From: Clostridiales bacterium
GTDB taxonomy: Bacteria > Bacillota > Clostridia > Christensenellales > CAG-138
Reading direction: 5' to 3'
Assembly (NCBI GenBank): GCA_004557245.1
Contig: SFEL01000012.1
Coordinates: 1-61,207, forward strand
Length of the DNA: 61,207 bases
A program made the translations under genes and the position numbers. This document shows positions 8,489 to 16,913 of this stretch, piece by piece. Each line of letters opens with the position of its first letter. The first letter of the stretch is position 1. A model generated the notes under the pieces. It saw only the letters and a list, made by a program, of their open reading frames with translations. It did not search any database and was not told where the DNA came from.

Positions 8489-10138
8489 TCAGCTGCCCAT
8501 TGCCATCATCTGTGAAAAGTCAAACTTCATATCTGATGGCATGGATACCTCCATACCTTCCTGTATGTCACCGGTGACCTCCACATAGTAGTCCCCCTCC
8601 ACCCCTACTGTAACGGGTACGGCGGCCTTTGTAATTCCGCCGGACTCTGTGCGGGTAACTACGTATACCACATCGTTGCCGTTTTCGTCCTGCTGCACCG
8701 CGTCGTAGGGAACAGTAAGCACATCGGCAGTCTCCCGGAGTATTATGTTCAGTTTTGCGTTCATGCCGAGGCGCAGCCTGTCTGTGGGGCTGTTTATTTT
8801 TACCTTCACCTGATAGGTGACGTTGCTGCCCTGTGTGGGAGTGGGGGAGATGAATATCACCTCGCCCTGAAGCTGCTCGTCACGGGTGGCGTCGGTCTTG
8901 AACACCGCCTTCATGCCAAGCTTGACGTCCGCTATGTCGTATTCGTCTATCTCTGCGGATACCACGAATGCGCTGCAATCCTGTATTGTAGCTATCACGC
9001 CCCCGGCGTAGGTGTCCCCCTGCTTTACGTTTATGGCGGTCACGGTGCCGGAAATGCCGGCCTTAAGGGTACCCTTTTCTATCTGTTCCTGATAGGTATC
9101 CACGGCGTTTTCCTGCTGCTGGGTGGCTACTCCCGCGCTCGCCCTGGCGGATTTAAGGTTATCCCTGCTGCCCTCGTACTGGTTCTGCTGGGAAGACACG
9201 GTGTATTCGTATGTGGCCTGGGCATTGTCCAGCGCGGTCTTGGCGTTGCGGAGGGCGGACTCAAGATTTGACATGCTTCCTTCGATGGTATCATAGGCGC
9301 TTTTTGCGGACCTGTAAGCGGCCTCGGCGGTAGCGCGCCTTTGGTCAAGATTCAGACTGTTCAAGGCCGTCTCCGCTGCCGAAAGGACATTTGCCGCATC
9401 ATTTGCCTCCTGGAAGAGCTTTTCTTTTTGCTGCTTTTCTTCCTCGGTACTGGTTTCCGTCACTATATATGCATTATATGCCGCAAGCTTTGCGTCGTAA
9501 TCGGTCTTGGCGCTCTGGTATGCGGCGTACTCGCTGCTGCCCTCCAGATTTTCGGGTATGGAATCCAGCTCCCTTTTTGCCCGCTGCATCTCCGAATAAG
9601 CCTCATCGGCCTTGCTTTGCGCCTCATCATAGGCTTCCCTTGCGCTGTTATAGGCCTCTCCGGCAGATATCACGTTCCTTGCGGCGGACTCTATCTGATA
9701 GTTCTGCGTTTCTATAGCCTGCTCCAGCGCCCTTTTCGCGTTGTTTACCGTAACGCTGGTCTGGGTCTTCGCGGCGGAGAGTGACTTTTCCGCGTCCTCG
9801 AGGTTATCCTCGAGCTTTGATGTGTCGAATGTGCATATGGTATCGCCCTCCTGCACCACGTCTCCCACCTCTACATCCACGGTCAGCACCTCCATCCCGG
9901 TAAGGGTGGCGGTAATTGACCGCGTTTTATCGCTTATTATGGTGCCGGTGGAGGACACGCTGCTCTGTATGCTGCGTTTTTCCACTACGGCCGTCTCCTC
10001 GGTAAGCTCCGCAAGCTGAGCCATGGCGGCCTGAGCCTTATGCCGTATCGTCAGCACGGCAGCGGCTATGATTATGGCTATGCAGAGGAATACCGCCAGC
10101 TTCTTGTGCTTCTTTATCCAGACCGTGAATTTCTTCAT
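8489..10138 (-). CDS. HlyD/MacA-type membrane fusion (adaptor) protein
   Basis: A 549-residue membrane-anchored adaptor: one N-terminal membrane helix (about 14-36), a lipoyl-like half (about 70-110), a very long Ala/Glu/Gln-rich coiled coil (about 110-345), the second lipoyl half (KAGISGTVTAINVKQGDTY), and beta-barrel and membrane-proximal domains (about 380-540). It is longer than typical MacA because of the extended coiled coil. In Gram-positive bacteria such adaptors work with MacB-like ABC transporters in peptide or drug export, which fits the two downstream genes. Confidence 0.9.
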   Translation of the reverse strand: MKKFTVWIKKHKKLAVFLCIAIIIAAAVLTIRHKAQAAMAQLAELTEETAVVEKRSIQSSVSSTGTIISDKTRSITATLTGMEVLTVDVEVGDVVQEGDTICTFDTSKLEDNLEDAEKSLSAAKTQTSVTVNNAKRALEQAIETQNYQIESAARNVISAGEAYNSAREAYDEAQSKADEAYSEMQRAKRELDSIPENLEGSSEYAAYQSAKTDYDAKLAAYNAYIVTETSTEEEKQQKEKLFQEANDAANVLSAAETALNSLNLDQRRATAEAAYRSAKSAYDTIEGSMSNLESALRNAKTALDNAQATYEYTVSSQQNQYEGSRDNLKSARASAGVATQQQENAVDTYQEQIEKGTLKAGISGTVTAINVKQGDTYAGGVIATIQDCSAFVVSAEIDEYDIADVKLGMKAVFKTDATRDEQLQGEVIFISPTPTQGSNVTYQVKVKINSPTDRLRLGMNAKLNIILRETADVLTVPYDAVQQDENGNDVVYVVTRTESGGITKAAVPVTVGVEGDYYVEVTGDIQEGMEVSMPSDMKFDFSQMMAMGS

Positions 10139-10147
10139 TTTTTCTCC

Positions 10148-12139
10148 TTACCCAAGCATTCCGGTATAAAGGGTGTAGTATTTGCCCTTCTGGGCCATAA
10201 GGTCGTCGTGGTCACCCCGCTCTATTATGCGGCCCTGATCCAGTACCATTATGGCGTTGGCGTTCTGAACGGTGGAGAGCCTGTGGGCTATTACGAATAC
10301 CGTCCTGTTAGCCATGAGCTTATCCATGCCGCTTTGGACTATTGCCTCGGTGCGGGTATCGATAGAGCTGGTGGCCTCATCAAGTATCATAACAGGGGCG
10401 TTCTCGCAGGCGGCGCGGGCTATGGAGATGAGCTGCCGCTGGCCCTGGGAAAGGCCGCTGCCGTCCCCCTCCAGCATTGTATCGTAGCCCTTGGGCAGCC
10501 GCATTATGAAGTCGTGGGCATTGGCCAGCTTGGCTGCGGCCTCCACTTCCTCGTCGGTAGCATCCAGCTTGCCATAGCGTATGTTGTCCCGAACGGTGCC
10601 CGTGAACAGGTTCACTTCCTGCAATACCATGCCGAGGCTGTGGCGGAGGTCCGCCTTCTTTATATCCCTGACGTTAATGCCGTCGTAGGTTATCTCGCCC
10701 TTCTGTATGTCATAGAAGCGGTTTATAAGGTTGGTTATGGTGGTCTTGCCTGCGCCGGTAGCGCCCACGAAGGCTATCTTCTGCCCCGGCTTTGCGAAGA
10801 GGCTCACATCGTGGAGAACTATCTTGTCCGGAACATAACCGAAATCCACGTCCTTGAGCCGCACGTCGCCCTTTACCTCAACCAGCTCGCCCGTGGGCTT
10901 CTTCCACGCCCACGTTCCGGTGTGCTGGGGTACTTCCGTCAGCGCGCCGTTTATGTATCTGGCGTTGACCAGCGTTACCTTTCCCTCGTCCTCCTCGCTC
11001 TTTTCGTCCATCATGGCGAATATGCGCTCCGCGCCTGCCAGGGCCATTACTATGGAGTTGAGCTGCTGGGAAACTTGATTCACCGGCATATTGAAGCTCT
11101 TGGAAAGCTGGAGGAAGGAGGCTATACCGCCCAGAGTCATGCCGCCCACGCCGCCGATGGCCATCATTCCGCCCACGACCGCCAATAGCACGTACTGGAG
11201 GTGGCCAAGGTTGCCGTTTATCGGGCCTATTATATTTGTAAACTGGTTGGCGGCGGAGGAATTGAAGCGCAATGCTTCATTCAGCTGGTCAAACTCCTCC
11301 TTGCTCTTTTCCTCATGGCAGAATACGTTGACTACCTTCTGGCCGTTTATCATCTCCTCGATGTAGCCGTTGGCATCGCCCAGCGCCTCCTGCTGGAGGG
11401 TGAAGAACTTTGCGCTGTTGCCTGCCACCCTGGTAGTTACCTTCAGCATGGGGTACATGGTGAGCAGCGCCACTGCGGTGAGCAGCGGGCTTACCACTAC
11501 CATTGCCGCCAGCACGCCTATTATTGTTATGGCAGAGCTGAGCATGTTGGGTATGCTCTGGCATATCATGTTCTCGAGGGTATCGATATCATTGGTGTAC
11601 CGGCTCATTATGTCGCCGTACGCATTGCTGTCAAAGTAAGCTATGGGCAGTGTCTGCATGTGGTCGAACAGATCGTCGCGTATATTCTTCTGTATGCCCT
11701 GTGACACTGTGACCATTATGCGGCTGTATATAAATGTAGACAGTATGCCTGCAAGGTATATGCAGGCCATTGTGGCTATGGCCCTGAGCAGCCCCGTAAA
11801 GACGGGGTCCGGCTGGCCTATCAGCGGCTCTATGTAGTCGTCGATAAGGGTCTTTGTGAACATGCTGCCCTTTATACCCGCCAGGGCGCTGATGATTATG
11901 CCAAGGAACACCGCGGCCATGTGCCACTTGTAGGGCTTGAACATGGCGGAAAGGCGCTTGATGGTCTTTTTGCTGTTCTCGCCCAGATTCTTCAGGTCAT
12001 GGGCGTTGAGCGGCCGCCGGGGCCCGGGGCCTTCCTCCTGCTGGTTGGCTCTCCGCCTGCGTTTTTTCTCCTTTTTATCCTTCATTTCCACATCTGTCTC
12101 TATATCCGCGCCCTTTTTCTTATTCTCCTTACTGCTCAT
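10148..12139 (-). CDS. Heterodimeric ABC exporter, subunit with canonical ATP site
   Basis: A 663-residue half-transporter. It has a charged, Lys/Glu/Arg-rich N-terminal extension (about 1-60), a six-helix type IV exporter domain (about 70-370) and a nucleotide-binding domain with Walker A GATGAGKTT, signature LSQGQRQLISIARA and Walker B VMILDEATSSID. The catalytic glutamate is present. The partner gene overlaps by 11 bases and has Asp at that position. Together they resemble the BmrCD/LmrCD/TM287-288 heterodimeric multidrug exporters. A short insertion (about residues 395-425) lies before the NBD. Confidence 0.92.
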   Translation of the reverse strand: MSSKENKKKGADIETDVEMKDKKEKKRRRRANQQEEGPGPRRPLNAHDLKNLGENSKKTIKRLSAMFKPYKWHMAAVFLGIIISALAGIKGSMFTKTLIDDYIEPLIGQPDPVFTGLLRAIATMACIYLAGILSTFIYSRIMVTVSQGIQKNIRDDLFDHMQTLPIAYFDSNAYGDIMSRYTNDIDTLENMICQSIPNMLSSAITIIGVLAAMVVVSPLLTAVALLTMYPMLKVTTRVAGNSAKFFTLQQEALGDANGYIEEMINGQKVVNVFCHEEKSKEEFDQLNEALRFNSSAANQFTNIIGPINGNLGHLQYVLLAVVGGMMAIGGVGGMTLGGIASFLQLSKSFNMPVNQVSQQLNSIVMALAGAERIFAMMDEKSEEDEGKVTLVNARYINGALTEVPQHTGTWAWKKPTGELVEVKGDVRLKDVDFGYVPDKIVLHDVSLFAKPGQKIAFVGATGAGKTTITNLINRFYDIQKGEITYDGINVRDIKKADLRHSLGMVLQEVNLFTGTVRDNIRYGKLDATDEEVEAAAKLANAHDFIMRLPKGYDTMLEGDGSGLSQGQRQLISIARAACENAPVMILDEATSSIDTRTEAIVQSGMDKLMANRTVFVIAHRLSTVQNANAIMVLDQGRIIERGDHDDLMAQKGKYYTLYTGMLG

Positions 12140-13871
12140 CGAAATCGCCTCCTCCCTTCTGCTGGGATTCGTATACCTCGCGGTAGATACGGCACCGGTT
12201 CAGCAGCTCGTCGTGGGTGCCGAAGTCCATTATACGGCCGTTGTCCATCACTATTATCCTGTCCGCGTCCTGCACGGAGGATATGCGCTGGGCGATGATT
12301 ATCTTTGTGACGTCAGGCATCTCGCTCCTGAAGGCGTCCCTTATGGCCCTGTCGGTGGCCGTGTCCACGGCGCTGGTGGAATCGTCCAGTATGAGTATCT
12401 TGGGGTTCTTCAGCAGGGCCCGGGCTATACAGAGTCTCTGCTTCTGGCCGCCGGAAACGTTTGAGCCGCCCTGCTCCATCTCGGAATCATACCCTTCGGG
12501 CATTGCCATTATGAAGCCGTCCGCCTGGGCCACCCTGGCTGCATGGCGTATCTCCTCCATTGTGGCGTTTTCATTGCCCCAGCGGAGGTTTTCAGCAACG
12601 GTGCCGGAGAACAGCTCGTTCTTTTGCAGCACCATGGATACGGCGTTCCTGAGCGCCTCTATGTCGTACTCCCGAACGTCCCTTCCGCCTACCCTGACGC
12701 AGCCCTCCGTCACGTCGTAAAGCCGGGGTATAAGCTGCACGAGGGTGGACTTGCCGCTTCCTGTGCCGCCGATCAGGCCTATGGTCTCGCCGCTCCTTAT
12801 GTGAAGGTCGATATTCTCAAGGCAGCTCCTGCCGCCCCTGCCGCCGTAGCTGAAGGATACGCCGTCGAAATCCACGCTGCCGTCGGGTATGACCGTCTCG
12901 GCGCCGGGATCGTTGGCTATGTCCGTCCTTTCGTTGAGCACCTCGCATATGCGCTCGGCAGAGGCCCGGGAGATGATGAGCATCATCAGCACCATGGAAA
13001 GCATCATAAGGCTGGTGAGTATGCTCATGGCATAGGTGAGTACGCTCATGAGCTGGCCGGTGGTCATGTTGCCCGCCACGATTATGTGGGCGCCCAGCCA
13101 GCTGGAGAGCAGTATGCAGGTGTACACCGAGGCCTGCATGAGCGGTGAGCCGAAGGTGGTTATCTTCTCCGCCCTTGAGAAATCCCGGTAAATGGTATCC
13201 GAAACCTTTCCAAACTTTTCCCTCTCGTGCTCCTCCCGGACGAAAGCCTTCACTACCCTGATGCCCCGGAGGTTTTCCTGAACTACCCTGTTGAGCTTGT
13301 CATAGGTCTTGAACACCCTTTCGTATATGGGGTGCGCCTTGGACATCATTATATATATGCCCAAGCCCAGCACGGGAACGGCGCAAAGGAACACCGTGGC
13401 TATCCGGACGTTTATCCTGAATGACATTATCAGGGAGAATATCAGCATCAGCGGGCTCCGTATAGCTATGCGTATGAGCATCATGTATGCGTGCTGCATT
13501 CTGGTAACGTCGGTAGTCAGCCTGGTTATAAGGCTGGCGGTGGAAAACCTGTCTATATTGGCGAAGGAGAACGTCTGAATATTGTAGTACATATCCTGTC
13601 GGACGTTCTTGGCAAAGCCGGTGGAGGCTACGGCAGCACTGCGGCCAGACATCACGCCGAAGGCCAGGGACACCAGCGCGCATAAAATGAGCAGCCCGCC
13701 TATGCGCAGTATCTCCCCCATATTGCCCGGGGTTATGCCCCTATCTATAAGCAGAGAGAGCACATAGGTTATGGCTACCTCCATGAAGACTTCGCCCGCC
13801 ATATACACCGGCGTAAGTATGGATTCCTTTTTGTATTCCCTTATGCATTTTGAAAGGGTCTTAACTATCAT
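12129..13871 (-). CDS. Heterodimeric ABC exporter, subunit with degenerate ATP site
   Basis: A 580-residue half-transporter with six membrane helices (about 15-310) and an NBD: Walker A GGTGSGKSTL, signature VSGGQKQRLCIARA, Walker B ILILDDSTSAVD. The catalytic Glu after Walker B is Asp here, the hallmark of the degenerate-site subunit in heterodimeric exporters such as BmrC and TM287. It begins 2 bases after the MarR gene ends and overlaps the partner subunit, so stoichiometric expression is likely. Confidence 0.93.
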   Translation of the reverse strand: MIVKTLSKCIREYKKESILTPVYMAGEVFMEVAITYVLSLLIDRGITPGNMGEILRIGGLLILCALVSLAFGVMSGRSAAVASTGFAKNVRQDMYYNIQTFSFANIDRFSTASLITRLTTDVTRMQHAYMMLIRIAIRSPLMLIFSLIMSFRINVRIATVFLCAVPVLGLGIYIMMSKAHPIYERVFKTYDKLNRVVQENLRGIRVVKAFVREEHEREKFGKVSDTIYRDFSRAEKITTFGSPLMQASVYTCILLSSWLGAHIIVAGNMTTGQLMSVLTYAMSILTSLMMLSMVLMMLIISRASAERICEVLNERTDIANDPGAETVIPDGSVDFDGVSFSYGGRGGRSCLENIDLHIRSGETIGLIGGTGSGKSTLVQLIPRLYDVTEGCVRVGGRDVREYDIEALRNAVSMVLQKNELFSGTVAENLRWGNENATMEEIRHAARVAQADGFIMAMPEGYDSEMEQGGSNVSGGQKQRLCIARALLKNPKILILDDSTSAVDTATDRAIRDAFRSEMPDVTKIIIAQRISSVQDADRIIVMDNGRIMDFGTHDELLNRCRIYREVYESQQKGGGDFDEQ

Positions 13872-13873
13872 AT

Positions 13874-14320
13874 CTATTTATCCCCTCCTGTCCTTTCGGC
13901 GTTTTGGCGTATGCGCTGGCACACGCTGTGGAGCACCTTCATCTCTTCCGCTGTTATACCCTCGACAAGCTGCCTTTCTATGCAGCTTATCCTATCCAGC
14001 ACCTCGCGGCTTCGCTCCATTGCCTTATTCGTAAGACGTATGCGCTTTAGCCTGCCGTCATTCTCCTCGGGTTCCCGCATTATGAGGTTCTTATGCTCCA
14101 TCGCCTGCAGGAGCCGCGTTGCAGTGCTCCTTCGAATGTTGAACTCCGCCTCTATATCCTTCTGATATACGGGCTTATCCCCGTTATCCATTATAAAGCC
14201 CATTATTCTGCACTGGCTCGGGGTGAGGCCCGTAAGCCTGCCTATCTCCAGCGCCTCAAACCTGCGCCGTATTGCATGGTCCGCTGATTTTATATCCGTG
14301 CAGGGACTGTAATTTCCCAT
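13874..14320 (-). CDS. MarR-family repressor of the efflux operon
   Basis: A 148-residue winged-helix regulator with the MarR core LTPSQCRIMGFIMDNGDKP, the recognition helix region RRSTATRLLQAME and the wing MREPEENDGRLKRIRLT. It heads a six-gene co-directional operon of exporters, a common arrangement for ligand-relieved repressors. Two near-identical palindromes flank its consensus promoter and are the likely operators, so it is probably autoregulated. An inducing drug or host compound is expected but cannot be named from sequence. Confidence 0.93.
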   Translation of the reverse strand: MGNYSPCTDIKSADHAIRRRFEALEIGRLTGLTPSQCRIMGFIMDNGDKPVYQKDIEAEFNIRRSTATRLLQAMEHKNLIMREPEENDGRLKRIRLTNKAMERSREVLDRISCIERQLVEGITAEEMKVLHSVCQRIRQNAERTGGDK

Positions 14321-14352
14321 TTTTCCTCCCTCTGCCGCTGTATTTTTAAAAA

Positions 14353-14366
14353 GTTAGCAAGCTAAC
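14353..14366. promoter_or_regulatory. Putative MarR operator 1
   Basis: GTTAGC-AA-GCTAAC is a perfect 6-bp inverted repeat just downstream of the predicted transcription start of the efflux operon. Binding here would block transcription of the operon. Confidence 0.75.
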
Positions 14367-14374
14367 AGTGACAT

Positions 14375-14403
14375 ATTATAATTAGACTGTTTTTTAATGT
14401 CAA
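14375..14403 (-). promoter_or_regulatory. Consensus promoter of the MarR-efflux operon
   Basis: On the minus strand, TTGACA (14403-14398), 17 bases, then TATAAT (14380-14375). This is a perfect sigma-A consensus at optimal spacing, so the operon would be strongly expressed unless repressed by the adjacent palindromes. Confidence 0.9.
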
Positions 14404-14438
14404 TGGATTACACAAAAAATACACAATGCTTACAAATC

Positions 14439-14452
14439 GTTAGCATGCTAAT
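14439..14452. promoter_or_regulatory. Putative MarR operator 2
   Basis: GTTAGC-AT-GCTAAT is nearly identical to operator 1, 86 bases away and about 35 bases upstream of the -35 box. Two sites on either side of the promoter could permit looping or cooperative repression. It also abuts copy 1 of the folded repeat. Confidence 0.7.
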
Positions 14453-14459
14453 CTTAATT

Positions 14460-14655
14460 CAGTCTGTCAAAAAACCCCGGGGTTGATAAGGGGCTGCAGC
14501 CCCTTATGTTCAATCCGGCTCTGACGACATGTGCGTCAGAACAGATGAAAACCCAGAGGTTTTCGTACTTTGCGGGTTTTGCCGCCCGGGAGCGAATGCG
14601 AGAGGCAAAACCCGTAAAACTCAAAAAAGTGGCGTTCAGCCACTTTTTTGACACT
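14460..14655 (+). repeat. Structured interspersed repeat, copy 1
   Basis: A 196-bp element with two near-identical relatives at 22240 and 23399. In order it folds into: a GGGGC..GCCCC hairpin; TCTGACG..CGTCAGA; GAAAACC..GGTTTTC; CGGGTTTTGCC..GGCAAAACCCG; and a terminator-like CAAAAAAGTGGC..GCCACTTTTTTG. The ends carry TGTCAAAAAA and its inverted copy. The 8-base sequence TCTTAATT occurs on both sides (14452-14459 and 14655-14662), as a target-site duplication would. It lies between the MarR promoter and the TlpA-like gene. Open frames within it are conserved only because the DNA is, so it is not treated as coding. Confidence 0.88.
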
Positions 14656-14772
14656 CTTAATTTTGCTATCAAATATGTACAATCCGTAAAATGCGATGCC
14701 GCTCCGCTGACAAAATCAGGAATTTCGATTATTATTATATCAGCACAACGTGAAAGGAAATTTGCAAATCTA

Positions 14773-15453
14773 ATGAGAAAGCTTACAGTCATAATATCCC
14801 TGATAATGTGTGCCCTGCTGGTCTTCGGCTGCGCAAAGGCGCCGGAGCAGCCCTCCGATGCCGCGTCCGCCGGGCAGGAGGCGTCAAAGCCCGACGATCC
14901 AGAACCCGCCATAGACAGCGGCTTCACCTGGGACAACGGCGGGGAGGAGGACATGGAGGGGCACATAATATACCCTGACATACAGGTCAAATTCAAGGAG
15001 GACGGCAGGGTTCTGGAGTTCACCGGCGAGGATCTCAGCGGCAACGCAGTTGACAGCAAGGAGTTCTTCGCCAAGGCAAAGGTCACTATGATAAACGTAT
15101 GGGGAACCTTCTGCTCACCCTGCATAATGGAGATGCCGGATCTGGGCGAGCTTTCCAGGGAATATGCCGACAAGGATTTCCAGGTGATCGGCATAATAAG
15201 CGACGCCCGCAGCGCAGACAGCGACGAGAGCAAGGCCGCGGTCGATATAATAGAGCGCACCAAGGCGGACTACACCCACCTGCTCCTCAGCGACAGCATG
15301 ATTGATTCTTTTGTGAGCGAAATATACGCCATACCCACCACGATATTCGTTGACAGCACGGGCAAGGTGCTGTGCTCCACCATAGTGGGCAGCAACGCCA
15401 AGGACTCCTGGGCCGGGGCGGTAGACAAGGTGCTGGAGCACGTAGGCGAATAA
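14773..15453 (+). CDS. TlpA/ResA-like thioredoxin-fold lipoprotein
   Basis: A 226-residue exported lipoprotein. The signal peptide ends in a lipobox (LLVFGC, Cys at about 20), followed by an acidic, flexible linker and a thioredoxin-fold domain (about 75-225) with the redox motif WGTFCSPC and cis-Pro region YAIPTTIFVD. It probably reduces or oxidises disulfides of extracytoplasmic proteins. The start at 14773 is preceded by GAAAGGAAA. A longer open frame reaches back into the structured repeat but would place the signal peptide internally. The 110-base leader after the repeat contains no other feature. Confidence 0.88.
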   Translation: MRKLTVIISLIMCALLVFGCAKAPEQPSDAASAGQEASKPDDPEPAIDSGFTWDNGGEEDMEGHIIYPDIQVKFKEDGRVLEFTGEDLSGNAVDSKEFFAKAKVTMINVWGTFCSPCIMEMPDLGELSREYADKDFQVIGIISDARSADSDESKAAVDIIERTKADYTHLLLSDSMIDSFVSEIYAIPTTIFVDSTGKVLCSTIVGSNAKDSWAGAVDKVLEHVGE

Positions 15454-15460
15454 GTTTCTA

Positions 15461-15489
15461 TTGACTTTTCCCGCTTCCCTCTGTAATAT
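15461..15489 (+). promoter_or_regulatory. Promoter of the zinc-uptake operon
   Basis: TTGACT (15461-15466), 17 bases, TAATAT (15484-15489). The -10 box is inside the Zur-type palindrome, so bound repressor would exclude RNA polymerase. Confidence 0.85.
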
Positions 15490-15507
15490 GAGACTGACTC
15501 TCATATT
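15485..15507. promoter_or_regulatory. Zur/Fur-type operator
   Basis: AATATGAGA-CTGAC-TCTCATATT is a perfect 9-bp inverted repeat with a 5-base spacer, overlapping the -10 box and the start region of the fur-family gene. It is the right size and symmetry for a Fur-superfamily dimer site. Confidence 0.85.
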
Positions 15508-15521
15508 CGGAGGGATTTTTT

Positions 15522-15926
15522 ATGTATAAGACCATACAGTATAAGAGCCTGTGTGACTTTTTCGAGCGCGGCACAAAGGAGCAGTATACCTCGGACGAGA
15601 TAATAGAGGCGGTATGCCCCGAGGGGGCAGGGAAAAGTACGGTCTACAGACAGCTGGCAAAGATGACGGAGACGGGCGAGCTTCGGAAATTCCACGACGG
15701 CAAGCACATATTATATCAATACTCACATATTTCGCCGGACTGCGGCAGCCACTTCCATTTAAAGTGCATTAGCTGCGGCAGGCTCATACACCTGAACTGC
15801 AACAGGATAAGCGAGTTCGCCAGCCACATGGCGGCGGACCACGGCTTTACCCTCGACATGCGGCAAACCGTACTTTACGGTCTCTGCGCCCAGTGCAGCA
15901 AAAAAGAAGTGGGGAAGCAGCAATGA
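15522..15926 (+). CDS. zur: Fur-family zinc uptake regulator
   Basis: A 134-residue metalloregulator with an N-terminal winged helix (KSTVYRQLAKMTETGEL) and a C-terminal dimerisation domain with two CxxC pairs (CISC, CAQC), the structural zinc site. The HLKCISCGRLIHL segment is typical of Fur/Zur. It heads an operon with znuA, znuC and znuB, so Zur is a better assignment than ferric Fur. GGAGGG lies 8 bases before the ATG. Its own promoter is covered by the palindrome at 15485-15507, so it should shut the operon off when zinc is ample. Confidence 0.9.
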   Translation: MYKTIQYKSLCDFFERGTKEQYTSDEIIEAVCPEGAGKSTVYRQLAKMTETGELRKFHDGKHILYQYSHISPDCGSHFHLKCISCGRLIHLNCNRISEFASHMAADHGFTLDMRQTVLYGLCAQCSKKEVGKQQ

Positions 15927-16912
15927 TGAATATAAAGAATCTTTTATCTTTTTTACTTGTTTTAGCCATGTTGGCCACCATTGGGGGCTGCGCAAATCCC
16001 CCGGAGGAGGCCGTGGAGAGCAGCGATGGCGGCATGACCATAGTGGCGGCCAATTTCCCCGCCTATGATTTCGCCAGGGCAGTAGCGGGAGACGTGAATG
16101 TAATACTGCTTCTTCCTCCCGGCAGCGAGGCCCACAGCTATGAGCCCACCCCGGCGGACGTGATAGCCATACAGGAATGCAGCCTGTTCATCTACGCCGG
16201 AGGCGAAAACGAGGAATGGGCCACCCAGATGATACAAAACCTTGAGCTCGACCCGGATAAGGCCATCGCGATGCTGAATGTGGTGGAGCCGCTGGAGGAG
16301 GAACGGGTAGAGGGCATGGAGCCGGAGCGCGGTCACTCCCATGACCACGGCAAAGACTGCGATCATGACCATGAGGATCACGAAGAGTACGATGAACACG
16401 TATGGACCTCCCCAAAGAACGCAGCGCTGATAGTTCATGCCATATGCGATAAATTATCCCAAATATGCCCGGCGGACGCAGGCGAATTCGCAGCCAACGC
16501 GGACAGATATGAGAAGGAATTGGAGAGGCTGGACGGCGAGTTCCGGGAAGTAGTGGATAACGGCAAGCGCAAAACGCTGGTGTTCGCGGACAGGTTCCCG
16601 GTAAGGTATTTTACAGAGGAATACGGTCTCAGGTACTACGCCGCATTTCCCGGCTGCTCCGCAGAGAGCGAGGCCAGCCCCAAGACCGTGGCATTTTTGA
16701 TAGACCGGGTTCGGGAGGAGAATATCCCCGTGGTGTTCAAGACAGAGCTTTCCAACGGCAGGATAGCATGCGCCGTGGCGGAATCCACCGGAGCGAAGGT
16801 GCTCACCTTCACCTCCTGCCACAACCTTACAAAGGACGAATTCCAGTCCGGGGCAACCTACATATCCCTCATGGAGGGAAACCTTCAGAATCTCCGGGAG
16901 GCGCTGAACTGA
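15923..16912 (+). CDS. znuA: Zinc ABC transporter, substrate-binding lipoprotein
   Basis: A 329-residue surface lipoprotein of the cluster A-I (ZnuA/AdcA) family: lipobox ATIGGC; a mobile His/Asp-rich loop (HSHDHGKDCDHDHEDHEE, around 140-157) typical of zinc rather than manganese binders; and the expected metal ligands (SEAHSYEP, EHVWTSP, FADRFPVRYFTEEYG). The ATG at 15923 overlaps the zur stop (ATGA), supporting coupled translation. A second ATG follows immediately. Confidence 0.93.
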   Translation: MMNIKNLLSFLLVLAMLATIGGCANPPEEAVESSDGGMTIVAANFPAYDFARAVAGDVNVILLLPPGSEAHSYEPTPADVIAIQECSLFIYAGGENEEWATQMIQNLELDPDKAIAMLNVVEPLEEERVEGMEPERGHSHDHGKDCDHDHEDHEEYDEHVWTSPKNAALIVHAICDKLSQICPADAGEFAANADRYEKELERLDGEFREVVDNGKRKTLVFADRFPVRYFTEEYGLRYYAAFPGCSAESEASPKTVAFLIDRVREENIPVVFKTELSNGRIACAVAESTGAKVLTFTSCHNLTKDEFQSGATYISLMEGNLQNLREALN

Positions 16913-16913
16913 T

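Noticed and set aside
14506..14772. N-terminal extension of the TlpA-like frame into the repeat
   Set aside because: It would bury the lipoprotein signal peptide and is read from repeat DNA.
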